Assembly (NCBI GenBank): GCA_964461265.1
Contig: CAYWTS010000024.1
Span: forward strand, 1-34,177
Direction of reading: 5' to 3'
DNA length: 34,177 nucleotides
Source: CAYWTS01 sp964461265
Lineage (GTDB): Bacteria; Bacteroidota; Ignavibacteria; Tepidaquicellales; OLB5
Shown here: positions 26,730 through 33,821 of the stretch, one piece after another
How positions within the stretch are numbered: the first letter of the stretch is position 1
How the letters are laid out: every line of letters begins with the position of its first letter
Notes under the pieces: generated by a model
What the model was told of the DNA's origin: nothing
Database searches by the model: none
What the model saw: only the letters and a program-made list of their open reading frames with translations
Program-made: the position numbers and the translations under genes

Positions 26730-26740
26730 AGATTAACAAT

Positions 26741-27289
26741 TTATAAATTTGATAAAACCGATCTTGCATTTGCAGCAGGATTATAATTTCTTAAAAACTT
26801 AATAGCCTTTGTTTTCTCGATTTCTGACTGCACCATTACTGTAATATTCGGCTGAATAGTCAGGTCGGGTTTTATAATGTTACTGATACCCGCTGAACCG
26901 GCGGTTCCGCCGCCTTGTATTGCACCGGTAATCAATCCGCCGCCCGGAATAAAGCCGAAAAGCTCACCGATAAAACTCCCGATGCTGAAGCCCTGGTTAA
27001 CAAACCCAAGAAACCGCATAAAGTAACCGAGTATCCGGCTTACCGAGCTTTCGCTCTCACCGAATAAACTTAAAATATTCCTTGCATGGCTAACAGAGCC
27101 TTTCATAGCTTCGAGTATAAGGTCTTTTGACGCATCTATGTTACTTTTACCTGTATTTACCGTTGACGGTGTAAATAATTTCTTTTCACCTGTTGTGATG
27201 CTGTAAAATAACCTGCTGTCAATAGCTCCGAAAAGCTTTATCAGCTTTTCAAGAATATTTTCTATTTTACTAAACGGAATTTCTTTCAT
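26741..27289 (-). CDS. Short tape-measure-like tail protein
   Basis: This is a 182-residue protein with an amphipathic helical N-terminal half and a hydrophobic, Gly-rich stretch (VNQGFSIGSFIGELFGFIPG then GGLITGAIQGGGTAGSAG) of the type found in tail tape-measure proteins. It directly follows the chaperone/frameshift genes, the fixed position of the tape measure. By the usual rule of about 1.5 Angstrom per residue, 182 residues would specify a tail of only about 27 nm. It could instead be a truncated tape measure or a different minor tail protein. Confidence 0.6.
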   Translation of the reverse strand: MKEIPFSKIENILEKLIKLFGAIDSRLFYSITTGEKKLFTPSTVNTGKSNIDASKDLILEAMKGSVSHARNILSLFGESESSVSRILGYFMRFLGFVNQGFSIGSFIGELFGFIPGGGLITGAIQGGGTAGSAGISNIIKPDLTIQPNITVMVQSEIEKTKAIKFLRNYNPAANARSVLSNL

Positions 27290-27337
27290 AATAAGTTTTT
27301 TTTTCTTTTACGTAATCCCTGTTTGGTAATGAACATT

Positions 27338-27601
27338 TTATTTTGCCTGTGCCCTTAAATACTCATTCCTCATAATTTCCATATTCTCAAACCCAATCAT
27401 TTCCCAGAAATCATATTCCGTATAAAATGCTGCTTCCTGTTTTGTAATACCATAAGTCTTCGATATTTTATGTATCATATATCTGTAAACCAGCTCTTCG
27501 GGTATGCAGTATTTTTGCGGAAACAGGAACCTGGCCTCAAATGCTTCGGGGATAACGTTAAAAAGTTCCGCTATCCGGGACTGTTCCCGGCAATAAGCGA
27601 A
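27338..27601 (-). CDS. Tail-assembly chaperone extension reached by -1 frameshift
   Basis: This is an 87-codon reading frame overlapping the end of the chaperone gene, with no start codon near its beginning (the first in-frame ATG is more than 40 codons in). An in-frame TAA at 27623-27625 closes the frame upstream, so it can only be entered between there and the chaperone stop. The peptide begins FAYCREQSRIAELFNVIPEA, contains the Tyr-rich KTYGITKQEAAFYTEYDFWE and ends YLRAQAK. A -1 slip on the heptamer at 27607-27601 would fuse it to the first 157 residues of the chaperone, giving a 244-residue protein, the G/GT arrangement of lambda-like tails. The tape-measure candidate follows. Confidence 0.75.
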   Translation of the reverse strand, partial: FAYCREQSRIAELFNVIPEAFEARFLFPQKYCIPEELVYRYMIHKISKTYGITKQEAAFYTEYDFWEMIGFENMEIMRNEYLRAQAK

Positions 27602-28071
27602 AAAAAATCGGGCACAACCTCCTTAACGAGCTCAAAAATATCCGCTCCGGTGAAATCAAGCTTATCGGTATTGCCATCAAGAACGCTGCAAAGAAACGGC
27701 TTTATCAGCTGTGAATCGGTTATAAGCTCATACATTGCAAGTTTTTCCGAGTCGGAATAAAGCTTTATCAGCGATTGGTATTCGTTATTGGTTTCAAAAT
27801 CTTCTTTGGTTCTCCCCAGCTTCAGTGTTAATTCATCGATTTTAACAATATCAGGAGTATTTTCTTTTTTCATTTGTTCAAGTGCAGTTTCCAGCTCACT
27901 TATATATAATTTTGCATTTTCAACCTTTCTCATATCTATATCTTTAGTATGTTCCCACAGCAGCCTGCGGTATTTAATCATAAGCGGAGCAGCATTATGC
28001 ATCATCTCAAGACTGTGCGGCTTAAGCTTAAAATCCTGGGCTTTGTATTTGTATGTTTTATTTTCCGGCAT
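27571..28071 (-). CDS. Tail assembly chaperone (gpG-like)
   Basis: This 166-residue mostly helical protein lies between the tail tube and tape-measure genes, where tail assembly chaperones are encoded. It is charged and helical (ISELETALEQMKKENTPDIV) with no membrane segment. The short form ends SLIAGNSPG; a -1 frameshift at VPDFF would replace the last nine residues by 87 others. The short and long forms would coat the tape measure during tail assembly (family knowledge). Call is by position, size and frameshift architecture. Confidence 0.7.
   Translation of the reverse strand: MPENKTYKYKAQDFKLKPHSLEMMHNAAPLMIKYRRLLWEHTKDIDMRKVENAKLYISELETALEQMKKENTPDIVKIDELTLKLGRTKEDFETNNEYQSLIKLYSDSEKLAMYELITDSQLIKPFLCSVLDGNTDKLDFTGADIFELVKEVVPDFFSLIAGNSPG
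27575..27607 (-). promoter_or_regulatory. -1 frameshift signal: slippery heptamer plus hairpin
   Basis: On the minus strand the run of eight T (27607-27600) presents U UUU UUU in the chaperone reading frame (27607-27601). Ten bases later a perfect stem, CCGGGA (27590-27585) with TCCCGG (27580-27575), encloses a four-base loop, with possible outer pairing CGCT/AGCG that would extend it. The chaperone stop codon lies just past this stem. Confidence 0.75.
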
Positions 28072-28205
28072 TACGTTGCATTACTGCGAAAGTATGAATC
28101 TATCATTTTTTAAATACTTGAATTATAATAAAGCGTTTGATTAACATACATTTCTTAACATATTTCATAAAACCAAAAAAAACTTACTTAAACAAATTTT
28201 TGCAG

Positions 28206-28225
28206 ATTCCCGCTTGTGCGGGAAT
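28206..28225. repeat. Palindrome with ATTCCCGC arms
   Basis: ATTCCCGC-TTGT-GCGGGAAT is a perfect 8-bp stem just downstream of the tail-tube stop. The arms are identical to those of the hairpin at 5318-5339, 23 kb away. It may terminate or attenuate the tail-tube transcript on the minus strand, but no T-tract follows directly. Confidence 0.6.
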
Positions 28226-28233
28226 ACTTAAAT

Positions 28234-28815
28234 TTAACTTATTACCGTTTCAACTATTTCATGTTCCCTGTCAGCGGGAATTATTACGGGTCCCATTGTT
28301 CTTATTGTAATATCAAGTGCGGTTTCAATATCCGTAAGATTCTGTGCTGTGAACTGCACATCGGAACTTTGAACTGAAGCAGTAGATTCATACTTTAAAG
28401 AACCTGCACCGCCGGGTGATTCAACGTTTATCTGCGGTGTAACATTCACAATACGGAATACTTCCTGATACTTCGCATTTTTAATCCCCTGGTATTTTAT
28501 CTCAAGTACCTGTTTCCCGCGAATAGCATACGCCAGCCAGTCGAGCTTATCTTTATCAGTTTCCATCAGGATGCTAAATGTTGTTCCGCTGTAATCGTAA
28601 TCGGTTTTACGGACTATACCGTCTTCGCTTTTGAATTCCTGCTTATCGGCTTTAGTGCTTAAGCCGGAGCTCTTTATGTGGCCAAGGTCAATGCAGTTTC
28701 CGGCACCGTTTGTAAAAGGAACCAGCGATTCCGGAAATGAATTATCCGGATTCAGAATAACATTGAGTATCTGGTTGCCACCCTTATCGAGTATAGATGA
28801 TGAATTCTTTGACAT
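28234..28815 (-). CDS. Major tail (tube) protein candidate
   Basis: This 193-residue beta-rich protein lies upstream of the chaperone genes. Strand-rich segments such as TDYDYSGTTFSILMETDKDK and KQVLEIKYQGIKNAKYQEVF, then EVFRIVNVTPQINVESPGG, fit the tail-tube beta-barrel. Gene order (connector, terminator, this, chaperone) is the standard siphovirus order. It is the protein most likely to be abundant in any particle after the capsid protein. Confidence 0.7.
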   Translation of the reverse strand: MSKNSSSILDKGGNQILNVILNPDNSFPESLVPFTNGAGNCIDLGHIKSSGLSTKADKQEFKSEDGIVRKTDYDYSGTTFSILMETDKDKLDWLAYAIRGKQVLEIKYQGIKNAKYQEVFRIVNVTPQINVESPGGAGSLKYESTASVQSSDVQFTAQNLTDIETALDITIRTMGPVIIPADREHEIVETVIS

Positions 28816-28834
28816 TTGTTTAATAATAAAATTT

Positions 28835-29305
28835 TTAAATAAACTCTTCTGTATAATGGATATTTATTAATACCGTAACCTTACCTTTATTGTTTTTATA
28901 ATCTATATCAGGAACACACTTATCAATCCATATATGCGTAATTGAGCTGAGCAAATAGATATTGAAAAAATGTTTCACGCTGTTATGCCCGTTTACAAAT
29001 CTTTTAATGTCCCACAGCCATTTCATTTGTTCCGAGGTAATCAGCCCTTCGGCTGAAATATCAGATGCTGTGATGAAATGAACCGTAAGCTTTAAAATTA
29101 CTTCACGGGTAAATACAGTGTCATCTTCATTACGTTCTGCTGTGTTTTCAGAATCAAGCGTCACAACCATGGCGGGGTAATCAGACGGGTCAATATTCTT
29201 TTTGTATATATTCGGACCGATATCATGTTCATATCCGTTTTCTTTTGTAATCTTTGAAAGTTCATATACAAAAGCAGAATAAATATTTTCTATTTCTGAT
29301 TTCAT
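28835..29305 (-). CDS. Tail terminator / tail completion protein candidate
   Basis: This 156-residue protein between the head-tail connector and the tail-tube genes is in the position of the tail terminator. The N-terminal helix (KSEIENIYSAFVYELSKITK) followed by alternating strands (YPAMVVTLDSEN, VILKLTVHFITAS, GKVTVLINIHYTEEF) fits that alpha/beta fold. No close motif is recognised; placement rests on order, size and predicted topology. Confidence 0.6.
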   Translation of the reverse strand: MKSEIENIYSAFVYELSKITKENGYEHDIGPNIYKKNIDPSDYPAMVVTLDSENTAERNEDDTVFTREVILKLTVHFITASDISAEGLITSEQMKWLWDIKRFVNGHNSVKHFFNIYLLSSITHIWIDKCVPDIDYKNNKGKVTVLINIHYTEEFI

Positions 29306-29321
29306 TAAAATTAGCTGAAGA

Positions 29322-30029
29322 TTAAATGTTAATGTTTCTGTAACTGTTCAGAATTTTAGAAATATCAATGTCTTTATAACTGCGTGCTTCGGAAGATGAA
29401 CCGCTAATTGTTTCTGCACTAATGTTAAACCTTGATTCGCCTGCAAGACTTTTCAGGTATTGGTCAGCAGCAAGATAAGTTATTGCTTTTTCAAGAGCTT
29501 TGGGGCACTGTATTTCAGTTGCAAGCTCCCAGTAAATTATCTCAAACTCTTCTCCGGAGGTATGTGATGTTTTGCATTTAAACAGCTTTCCGTTATAAAC
29601 TGCATAATCATCGGCATTGTATATATGCTGGGGTATCCAGTCATCACCCGATACAAATCCTGCATTGTATTTAACCCGTATGTTTTGTTTGCCCTCTGTA
29701 AAAACTACTCCCCCAAGCAGGCGTATATAACCTTCATCGCTGTTTATAAAAAGTGTTGTATCATCTATTATACTAAGTATATCGGTCCACCCACCATTTA
29801 CCAGTTCCTGCAGTTCTTCGATCTTTTCTACCGGGTAATTTTCAAGGTACATTATATCATTGGCATAACCATCTTTTATCTCTATATGCCCGGCAAAATT
29901 AAGTATCCGGTTCGTAATATTGTTTGCCTCATCAACAGCATTGCTGATGCATGTTAAGAGAATTTCATCTTTTTCTGTCTTTGATTCCGGTATGTTTAGA
30001 AATTGTTTTAACTTATTGAGCGTAAGCAT
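29322..30029 (-). CDS. gp6-like head-tail connector with inserted chitin-binding-like module
   Basis: This 235-residue protein has an N-terminus (MLTLNKLKQFLNIPESKTEK ... EANNITNRIL) and C-terminus (PKALEKAITYLAADQYLKSL ... SYKDIDISKIL) that match the helical phage head-tail connector (HK97 gp6-like) family, which joins portal and tail. Between them, residues about 131-174 (WIPQHIYNADDYAVYNGKLF, then KCKTSHTS and YWELA) look like a small CBM5/12-type carbohydrate-binding module with its aromatic strand pair. That makes the protein roughly twice the usual length for the family. Confidence 0.75.
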   Translation of the reverse strand: MLTLNKLKQFLNIPESKTEKDEILLTCISNAVDEANNITNRILNFAGHIEIKDGYANDIMYLENYPVEKIEELQELVNGGWTDILSIIDDTTLFINSDEGYIRLLGGVVFTEGKQNIRVKYNAGFVSGDDWIPQHIYNADDYAVYNGKLFKCKTSHTSGEEFEIIYWELATEIQCPKALEKAITYLAADQYLKSLAGESRFNISAETISGSSSEARSYKDIDISKILNSYRNINI

Positions 30030-30069
30030 AGAAATGTTATTTTATTCATTCATATTTAATTACACTTAT

Positions 30070-30089
30070 TAAACCGTTAAAACGGTTTA
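30070..30089. repeat. Perfect 8-bp hairpin with TAAA loop
   Basis: TAAACCGT and ACGGTTTA flank the loop TAAA. It has the same loop as the neighbouring hairpin at 30109 but an unrelated stem. Confidence 0.6.
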
Positions 30090-30108
30090 TTGTATTTTAT
30101 TTCATCAA

Positions 30109-30128
30109 CCCCTGACTAAAGTCAGGGG
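30109..30128. repeat. Perfect 8-bp GC-rich hairpin with TAAA loop
   Basis: CCCCTGAC and GTCAGGGG flank the loop TAAA. On the minus strand it follows the capsid gene at a distance, without a T-tract, so it is more likely an interspersed palindrome or mRNA-stabilising element than a classical terminator. Confidence 0.65.
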
Positions 30129-30288
30129 CTAATAAATATTTAATGGACGGTCAAAACAAATAAAGCATGGTAAAAGAACGCATCCTGCAAATAGTTAGAA
30201 AATATTCAAGAAACATTATCTATATACATAGAGTGTCGTTATAATTTTTTTCACGGATGCGTTCCCTGCATTATTAATAGTTAATTGT

Positions 30289-31536
30289 TTACTGTTCCGC
30301 TGTTATCATCTTTGCAATTGCACCGGGCTGTTCTATCTGTATATCGAACGATTGCTCGAAGCGGTAGAAGAGCAGATTCTTTTCGAAAGCCGAGTTACCT
30401 CCTACGGTTGCAACGTCGCTGAACATAATATTCATACCCTCACGCTGTGCAAGCGATGCAGCCAGTTTCAGGTTACCGAAATATGCAATTGCCTTTTCTG
30501 CACCTGCAGTGTTATCCGGCATTACACTTGTAAGCTCATACGGATAGCCCATAAATGTCTTTGTAGATTGTATCATAATCTGGTCGCTCGGCGTAAAGAT
30601 AGGATAGTTGCTGTCATCCTTTATGCTTAAGAACGTTCCGAACACACTGCGGTGGAAATACCACTTAGCACCTTCGCTGTAAGGTGTTGCTGTTAGCATT
30701 GCAAGCAGGTCGGTATATGTTACAGAGTTCGGATTTGTTGTGGCAAGCTCAACGGGAACCGTCCCTGATACATTTGCCAAACCGGTAATGGGAGTACCCG
30801 AACCGGTAAATCCCTGAACATCCTCGACCTTTGCAAAGTCGTTTGCAGCCAGCTCGGCAAGCAATCCTACCAGGTCAACTGCAGCATCCTGGTAAAGCTG
30901 TTTCGAAAGACCGGTTATGAAAGCATAGTCATGCCTTGTGAAAGTTATCTGCTCAAACGTTGGGTTTGACTGAGGCTTGGCAGCAAGCTCATCAACAAAC
31001 TGGCCTGTTGGCAGTGCGTTCAGCTTGGGTTTAGATGCCGTTTTTGAATCGAGCGTGATTATATTTGCATTACGTCTGAACACACCATATTGTGTAAGTA
31101 ATCTGGATACTTCAGCAACGAACTCAACCGGAACAAGATAACCGCCCGTTGTCCCGTCACCGCCTTCCTGGTTGATGGCAAGGAAACCGCCATCGAGCCC
31201 GAAGCGTGTTTTGTTGAAAATAGAGCTCAGGAACTTCTTAAATTTCAGGTTCTTAATACGGGTTTGGGATAGCCCCTTCATTTCATCATTGGTTAGCTCG
31301 GCACTGGGCAGCTTAAAATATTTGCGGTCTATAGCATCGGTTGTTTCTCTCAGTTTCGCATCTACAACCTCGTTAACCATAGCACGGAAATCTTGCATTG
31401 TAAGCTGTCCCGGATTATTACCGGTTGAAGGACTTAGAGAAAGCTTTAGCAGCTGGTTTTCTGTGAAATCATCAGCAGTTAAACCCTGAGGTATTTTACC
31501 CTGTCTTTGTAATTCTAATAAAAGTTTTTCTTTCAT
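30289..31536 (-). CDS. HK97-family major capsid protein
   Basis: This is a 415-residue protein. Residues 1 to about 110 are helical and charged, in the position of the scaffold-like delta domain that the prohead protease removes. The HK97-fold part begins around GGDGTTGGYLVPVEFVAEVS and continues with the E-loop, P-domain and A-domain order of the family (PKLNALPTGQFVDELAAKPQ ... FTRHDYAFITGLSKQLYQDA ... LAELAANDFAKVEDVQGFTG ... GAKWYFHRSVFG). It ends FYRFEQSFDIQIEQPGAIAK. It would form the head shell of the particle. Confidence 0.9.
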   Translation of the reverse strand: MKEKLLLELQRQGKIPQGLTADDFTENQLLKLSLSPSTGNNPGQLTMQDFRAMVNEVVDAKLRETTDAIDRKYFKLPSAELTNDEMKGLSQTRIKNLKFKKFLSSIFNKTRFGLDGGFLAINQEGGDGTTGGYLVPVEFVAEVSRLLTQYGVFRRNANIITLDSKTASKPKLNALPTGQFVDELAAKPQSNPTFEQITFTRHDYAFITGLSKQLYQDAAVDLVGLLAELAANDFAKVEDVQGFTGSGTPITGLANVSGTVPVELATTNPNSVTYTDLLAMLTATPYSEGAKWYFHRSVFGTFLSIKDDSNYPIFTPSDQIMIQSTKTFMGYPYELTSVMPDNTAGAEKAIAYFGNLKLAASLAQREGMNIMFSDVATVGGNSAFEKNLLFYRFEQSFDIQIEQPGAIAKMITAEQ

Positions 31537-31628
31537 GATTGATTTAAAAATTTATCAAATTGAATATTTTTCAAATTATTTAATTATACTTTAAGTATTA
31601 CGTTATATGCTTCACGTTTTTTGTAATA

Positions 31629-32471
31629 TCAATCGACTTTGCCGATATATTTTCGGATAGCACCTTCAACTATTTCGGGCATCCTGCTTAAGAGTTCCTT
31701 ATGCAGATTGCCTGGTAAGCTTTGCTGTGAAAGTGCAAGCTCCATAAACATTTCAGCAGCCCATTTTTTTACGTCGCCTATCTGAGACTTCAATTCGTTT
31801 TTAAGGTTGTTTAACTTCTTACCGATACTTTCTCCATCGTCATGCCTTGAATTATCAAAATCATCAATTAAGCTGCTTATTTTATTGTTAGCCCTTGAGA
31901 TTTCATCACGAAGCTCAACTATTATCATTTCGCCATTTAATATTTTTTTCAATCCTTCGTCTTTACTGTATTTTAACATCTGTGTAACAGCATCGGGGTT
32001 ACCGGGAATAACTACAGCCGAATATTCAAGCAGTTCCCAATTCTGCACAACAGGCACATCGTTAACATATTCAATATAATTTTCACCAATGCCTTTCCAT
32101 CTCACACTCCATGCATTGAGCAGCTTATCTTTGTAAAAGTTCATTATATCGGTACCCAGTTCGGTATCGGCAAATTTTGTTTCGGCTATAATTCCGTATA
32201 AATCGTGAGACAGCTTCAGATTAATACCTATTACAATCTCACTTGGCGGCGGCATAGAGAACAATCCGCCAAGATAATGCTCATATAAAACGACCGGATT
32301 TTTGCGGTAATTGGTATCGTCAATGCCTTCATTTTTCAGAATGTAACCGTATCGGTTTACTGTTTCGGTAGATATGTAATGTGTTAATATCCTTTTATTT
32401 TCATTAAAGCCAAGATATGTATCGAATGAAAGTGTCGGATGATTATTAAAATTATATTGAACCTGCTTCAT
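31629..32471 (-). CDS. Prohead protease, with coiled-coil C-terminal extension
   Basis: This is a 280-residue protein. Residues 1 to about 165 match the HK97-type prohead serine protease (S78-like): NRYGYILKNEGIDDTNYRKN, VVLYEHYL with the His, LLNAWSVRWKGIGENYIEYV with the Ser region, and ELLEYSAVVIPGNPDA, the family's typical closing motif. Residues about 175-260 are a long charged coiled coil (VELRDEISRANNKISSLIDD ... KKLNNLKNELKSQIGDVKKW), which could serve as a scaffold fused to the protease. It lies between portal and capsid genes, the standard place. Confidence 0.85.
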   Translation of the reverse strand: MKQVQYNFNNHPTLSFDTYLGFNENKRILTHYISTETVNRYGYILKNEGIDDTNYRKNPVVLYEHYLGGLFSMPPPSEIVIGINLKLSHDLYGIIAETKFADTELGTDIMNFYKDKLLNAWSVRWKGIGENYIEYVNDVPVVQNWELLEYSAVVIPGNPDAVTQMLKYSKDEGLKKILNGEMIIVELRDEISRANNKISSLIDDFDNSRHDDGESIGKKLNNLKNELKSQIGDVKKWAAEMFMELALSQQSLPGNLHKELLSRMPEIVEGAIRKYIGKVD

Positions 32472-32493
32472 TATGAATTGTGAATTTTAAATT

Positions 32494-33821
32494 TTAATTT
32501 TTAATTTTCTTGTTCCATCCTTCGCGTTCTCTTACTTCATCGGGTGTTAATACTCCGTTTTGCAAAANNNNNNNNNNNNNNNNNNNNNNNNNNNNNNNNN
32601 NNNNNNNNNNNNNNNNNNNNNNNNNNNNNNNNNNNNNNNNNNNNNNNNNNNNNNNNNNNNNNNNNNNTTCCATCCTTCGCGTTCTCTTACTTCATCGGGT
32701 GTTAATACTCCGTTTTGCAAAAATATCTCATAAGCCTTGAGCTGCAGATCGCGTTCTTCGGAAAGGTCATAATCGAACCTGACCATAAGACGTTCATCGT
32801 AATTAATCTTAACAAACCTGTCCCACTTATCCTGTATGAAAAAACTGAACGGTATTATCGTATTGCGTAAAAATGTCCGAACCGATGCTTCAGCATTTGC
32901 ACGGTTAACATCATCGGTGAAGCCCAAAATCGACTTAGGAACACGGAAAATTCCGCAGATTTCATCACGTACAGCTTTTCTTGATTCCACGTAATCCTGT
33001 TCTTTAGCTGTTGCCTGCGAGCGTGAAGATTTCAATCCCCCCTCAAGAATTATATGCGAACCTGCTTTTTTAGGTCCCGTATATTTTTCACGTATTTGTT
33101 CCTTTAATCTTTTATATGACTCGCTGTCTAAATTCCGCTCAGTTTCGAATATCATACCTATAGAGGCATCGTTGAGATAAAAATTCTTCTGGTAAACTGA
33201 TTGGTAATAATCGATATCCAGTGCAAACCTGCAGGCAGATGCAGTTGCTTTGCCTCTGAAAAGATTATCGGGATCGGGCAGCCTGAAATGAATTATCTCA
33301 TCCGGTGAATACGTGATTTGCCTGTTACCTGCACGATAGACGTAATTTTTAATAGCAGTAAAATCTGCATTATATTCCGCTGTAACAAATTTTGAAGGGA
33401 GAAAATACAATGCCTGAGGCATACGAAACTTATTGCGTGGGTAGTACACGTAAGCATTACCATAAAGGTCAAGACTTACGCTGAGCCAGTAATTTATTTC
33501 CCTGAATGACGACCCCCTGCTATAAGTTGAATTGTTAGAATTATTAATCAGATTTATAAACGGATGGTCGGTAATTTCTTCTATATCCCTGCCGGGCAGA
33601 TGTTTGTATAGATTAACTTCCGCACCTATAACCTTCTCGGCGCGTGTGTTTATACATGCATAGGCAATAGAACGGTAATATTCTTTTACATCATCAGAAT
33701 ATTGCGGAAATAAGCTGTACCACACATCAGTATCCTTTAATTCAACCGTTAATCTGCTGCCGTTATTAAGTTTGTTAAAACGTTTGGATAATTTATTTTT
33801 TATATATTCTATAAAAATCAT
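32494..33821 (-). CDS. Phage portal protein, HK97 family (interrupted by an assembly gap)
   Basis: The portal forms the ring through which DNA passes. Family features include SIAYACINTRAEKVIGAEVN, SLDLYGNAYVYYPRNKFRMP, YSPDEIIHFRLPDPDNLFRG, KAVRDEICGIFRVPKSILGF and NTIIPFSFFIQDKW. A run of 100 N (32568-32667) interrupts it, with identical 55-base copies on each side. Collapsing the copies joins ...VLTPDEVREREGW to NKKIKN and a TAA at 32494-32496. The joined frame is 1173 bases, an exact multiple of three, giving 390 residues. As assembled, the gap plus duplicate adds 155 bases and shifts the frame, so a literal translation ends wrongly. It is the first gene of the cluster; no terminase gene lies upstream within the window. 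Confidence 0.85.
32513..32567. repeat. Left copy of 55-base duplicate at assembly gap
   Basis: These bases are identical to 32668-32722. The two copies abut the N run on either side, which is the signature of two contig ends that overlap but were scaffolded instead of merged. Confidence 0.9.
32568..32667. other. Assembly gap of exactly 100 N
   Basis: A round 100-N run is the usual placeholder for a gap of unknown size. Its true length here is probably negative (a 55-base overlap). Confidence 0.95.
32668..32722. repeat. Right copy of 55-base duplicate at assembly gap
   Basis: Identical to 32513-32567. This copy is in frame with the portal gene body and encodes ...QNGVLTPDEVREREGW. Confidence 0.9.

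Larger units (their letters stand above)
30030..30288. other. 259-base non-coding gap between capsid and connector genes
   Basis: No gene is visible, which is unusual in this tightly packed cluster. It holds three palindromic structures: TAAACCGT-TAAA-ACGGTTTA (30070-30089), a CCCCTGAC/GTCAGGGG stem with TAAA loop (30109-30128), and a 10-bp inverted repeat, GAACGCATCC (30176-30185) with GGATGCGTTC (30255-30264), 69 bases apart. Confidence 0.6.

Noticed and set aside
32510..32740. Plus-strand open frame spanning the N run
   Set aside because: It exists only because unknown bases are read through; it is antisense to the portal gene.
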